Assembly: GCA_031761405.1 (NCBI GenBank)
Contig: JASEVX010000011.1
Span: 33,437,822 to 33,501,821, forward strand
DNA: 64,000 bases
Direction: 5' to 3'
Origin: Serripes groenlandicus
Lineage: Eukaryota; Mollusca; Bivalvia; Cardiida; Cardiidae
Made by a program: the position numbers and the translations under genes. A model generated the notes under the pieces. The model was not told the origin of the DNA and did not search any database. It was given only the letters and a program-made list of their open reading frames with translations. Of this stretch, positions 61,181 to 64,000 are shown piece after piece; position 1 is the first letter of the stretch; every line of letters starts with the position of its first letter.

Positions 61181-61664
61181 TTACAGAATTGAACATTGTG
61201 TATCTATCTCTCCTGGCGACCCACTGGTATTCCCCGTGTCATGATATTGAATAAGATATTCCGGATAATATTGTGGCATATCAAACAGCACGAATATGGC
61301 AGGATTATCAGTGTTGTCAACACATGAATCAAACAACTGATTTGACGAATTTGGCTTGATTGGGGGACGCATGTACGTCGGTGTACCAGCTGTGTAATCC
61401 CCTACCAACACGCATGCGCGAAACATGTAACGGAAATGGCCACTGCAGTCGGTATATAAGTGGCTGTAGCTAGCATTTGTGTGGAAGTATGTTCCTTTAC
61501 CGTAAGCAGTACCGTTTTGTCCACATATTCTGAAATCGAAGTTGTTAGTAGCGATTCCACGCACCGCATTTATTGTTCCAGTTCCATGGAATAGGTTTCG
61601 TTTGTATACCTCTTTGTTTGTTAGATTCGCCAATTCAAGCGCTGATTTCATTGTTTGCTCTCTA
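61181..61664 (-). CDS. Second PARP12-like gene (copy B), last exon with active site
   Basis: Same 484-nt exon as copy A, with intact acceptor (tttacag at 61665), intact frame and TAA. It encodes the ART core with LFHGT, GKGTYF and NPAIFVLFD, so the H-Y-I triad is kept. It differs from copy A by three residues in the aligned 156: Thr to Ile after HGTGT, Phe to Tyr just before GKG, and Lys to Thr after GTYFH. The Tyr form is the usual one in PARP12/TIPARP relatives. The N-terminal exons would lie to the right of the window, so the gene is partial here by truncation of the sequence, not by visible damage. Confidence 0.9.
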
Positions 61665-61707
61665 CTGTAAAATAAATAAAAAGAAGGTTGTCAAAACATA
61701 TAAAGTA

Positions 61708-61971
61708 ATAATATTACGAGAAAATCAACATTATGGTATCTGCGTAATGTATAGACCCAGATCAGCTTGCGCAAAGTGCGCAGGCTAATCTTGGCCGACA
61801 CATTCCGTCTCAGGGCGATAGAGGTAATGAGTAATGATTCCTGAATATATGAAATCCACAGGAGGCGAAAAGTGTCTGTCCGGATTAGCCTACGCGGCAT
61901 GCTTAGGCTGATCCGGGTCGATACTTTACTACGCATAATCCACAATCTTGGTTGTCTCGCGGGACGGCTCA
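61708..61971. mobile_element. MITE M2, copy B intron
   Basis: Counterpart of 14862-15123 with only scattered base changes. Confidence 0.7.
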
Positions 61972-62779
61972 TTCGTCCTTCAAAAGCTTTAACAATGTAT
62001 AAGCTGACGGTTTTTGTGGTGTAGGGGAAGTGTTATGCTATGGCTAGTTTGTTTATCTCTGTCAAAGGAGATCAATTGAAACGCAACGAGAGAAATCTAG
62101 AAACAACGATGAGAAAAAAGGCATGCGCTTCTTTGTAACGTAATGAAGGTATTCCCCGTTCCCTTTTTAAATAACGCTTTCCCACGTGCAAAACATCTGT
62201 AGCGACTTTGAAAACATTAAGTAACAAATATGGACATTCTCTATAAATGAAAGAACAATTTTTGAATTAAGTTGAACACATTGTGATGAATAGAGAAATA
62301 ACTATTTTGAGCAATTCCTCATTTTCCTACATGATAATTTCAAAATATGTCTGCTGCAGGGATGCCAACAAGTTGTTATATGTAGAACGAGGTTAAGGAT
62401 TTTTTTTCTCATTTGACATTTTAAATTTGATAATTAATTTTGCAAAGCCTGTCGGAAGCTAGTAGAACTAGTAGAACTACTACGTTCGACTTGAAATAAT
62501 ACAAACTTGCAAAAACTTCGACAAAAAACAAAAGAAGATGAAAACATGTAGAAGAAGAAGTCGGAAAAGAAGTCGAAGTTAAAGATGCAGAAGGAGAAGA
62601 AGAAGAAGTAGAAAAAAAAAAGAAAAAAAAAGAAGAGAATATGAAGGAATATAACGAAGTAGAAGAAACAGTAGAAAATGCGAGGAAGATGTAGTAGAAA
62701 AAGAAGAAAAAATAGAGAAGTAAAAGAAGAAGAAAAACAAAAATGAAGGAGTAAAATAAGGAGTAGAATCAGATCATAC

Positions 62780-63004
62780 TTGGAGAATTCCGTCCATAAC
62801 TTTTGGTTTTGTACTCTGTATATATTATCAATGACAATCCGAGTTGTGTCTGTCAGAGTCAATCTTAAACTAGACTCCACCTCCTTGTACGGCTCACTGT
62901 CTTGTCTCAACTTGACCAATTCCAAAGGACTACACATGTCCCAAGGGAACCAGCCTTTTGGGGGCGGGGTTATTATCTTGGGTGGGGAACCAAGACTCTC
63001 AGGG
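62780..63004 (-). CDS. Second PARP12-like gene (copy B), exon opening the catalytic domain
   Basis: 225 nt, identical in length, phases and splice signals to copy A 15939-16163 (acceptor ctatcattacag, donor GTATGAT). I see one base change in the coding part, an AGG/CGG arginine switch, which is synonymous. Its exit phase 2 fits the last exon at 61664. This supports an intact catalytic domain in copy B. Confidence 0.9.
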
Positions 63005-64000
63005 CTGTAATGATAGAGATAGGTTCATTACCTGACCAAGTCATGTCAAAAGCGAACATTACATTTACAACTTAATTTAAAGTTCTAAATTGACTTATTA
63101 AACATCGAATTTAAAGTTAGTATTTCTGGAAAATATTTCCACATCTATCCGCACGGAGGGAGGGTGAAAAGCCACCCATCAAAGGATTCAAACATGTGAC
63201 ATTTTGTGGAGAGACTAGTCTATAGGCGCTCTATCAATGATTTTATGTCAGCAAGTGGCAAAGTTCAAAATTTAGGCATATGTTTTTATGACCTTATATA
63301 TGTTGTTGTGGTAGAAAGACCGCCTCCAGCGCGGGTTCGTTTCCTGTCCGGGTCATACCAAAGACTTTAAAATTGGTAATAATGGCGTTTCTTCTTTGGC
63401 GCTCAGAGTTGTGGGATTATCATTACGATTATCTAGCTGGTGTCAGGGTAAAAGAACCAGTAGTATTAATATTGGTTACTGACCAAAGAAATTGCACATA
63501 TATAACTCAAAAATGTTGAAATGAGCATAACAAACAAATGTTTTTCTGGTGAAATTGAGACCCATTGAAAGCCTATTTTCTTTGCGTGAATAGACATTTT
63601 GACATGCAAGGGATTAAGATGCACCCCAACATAAGTCGTGCTCCTAGTTTAATCTATTGCACTTATTAATATAGCTATATGCATTCATATCAATGTCAAT
63701 CGAGTGATTGAGAATTCGAACCCCTCCTCGACCATATTCTATCCGACATTTGACTCATCTTCCACAAATGGGCAATAAGTCGATTTGGAAAAGCAGCCAG
63801 TTGCTTGGAAAGACTGATGTGGTAAGTACTGGTGTTAGAAAGCCTGAAAACAATCAAATAATCAATCAAACATATCAATGATATACGATCCGAATGACCA
63901 ACGTGCACTTGATACATCCTTCCGCAATTTCACGTCTCATTAAAAAGGAGGATGAAATTGCTTCTAAATAAGCGACGCTTCGCAATAACAAACCAGTAGG

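Larger units (their letters stand above)
44008..64000 (+). repeat. Segmental duplication, copy B (continues right of window)
   Basis: Counterpart of 1-17136. Copy-B-only blocks: about 240 bp inside a MITE (44666-44908), 48640-52524 (3.9 kb with a kinesin fragment, replacing 806 bp in copy A) and 59727-60718 (about 1 kb with a SINE and an 82-bp tandem repeat). It lacks copy A's 8060-8478, about six minisatellite units, about 190 bp at 10340-10535 and about 515 bp at 11055-11570. A SINE spanning 43884-44431 runs intact across 44008, so the true left edge lies outside copy A as seen here. Confidence 0.95.

Overview
This is an animal nuclear contig, most likely from a bivalve mollusc. The evidence is an AT-rich, intron-bearing sequence crowded with tRNA-derived SINEs whose tails read aatcaatc, small inverted-repeat DNA elements, and 'gctcacct...gggccatcatggccc' elements of a kind I associate with bivalve genomes. 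One family carrying 'gatcagcctgcgcag' reminds me of Dreissena, but that genus-level guess is weak.

The one complete gene lies on the minus strand, 25,974 down to 14,333. Six exons, assembled by hand from consensus splice sites whose phases all agree, give a predicted 1,403-residue protein. It has a long charged, disordered, RGG-containing N-terminus, then a winged-helix-like segment, four CCCH zinc fingers, a fifth CCCH finger, two WWE domains and a PARP catalytic domain with an H-Y-I triad. This is the PARP12 / ZAP (PARP13) layout, so the likely role is an RNA-binding mono-ADP-ribosyltransferase of stress or antiviral defence.

The left 17.1 kb (1-17,136) and the right 20 kb (44,008-64,000) are two direct copies of the same sequence, about 44-47 kb apart. 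Copy A holds the last two exons of the PARP gene and its downstream region. Copy B holds the matching last two exons of a second PARP12-like gene whose remainder lies beyond 64,000. Both ends of the duplication fall outside the window. The copies are nearly identical at base level but differ by several kb-scale insertions or deletions. They are either a real tandem duplication of a PARP12-like gene or two haplotypes wrongly placed in tandem by assembly.

Copy B alone carries a broken three-exon fragment of a KIF20-type kinesin motor (48,691-49,887, minus). Between 26 kb and 44 kb I find no intact gene. That part holds SINEs, a TTAA-flanked piggyBac-like MITE family with about 30 copies and fragments, Helentron/HINE-like elements with internal tandem repeats, a decayed LINE reverse-transcriptase tail, a long-TIR element and short tandem arrays.
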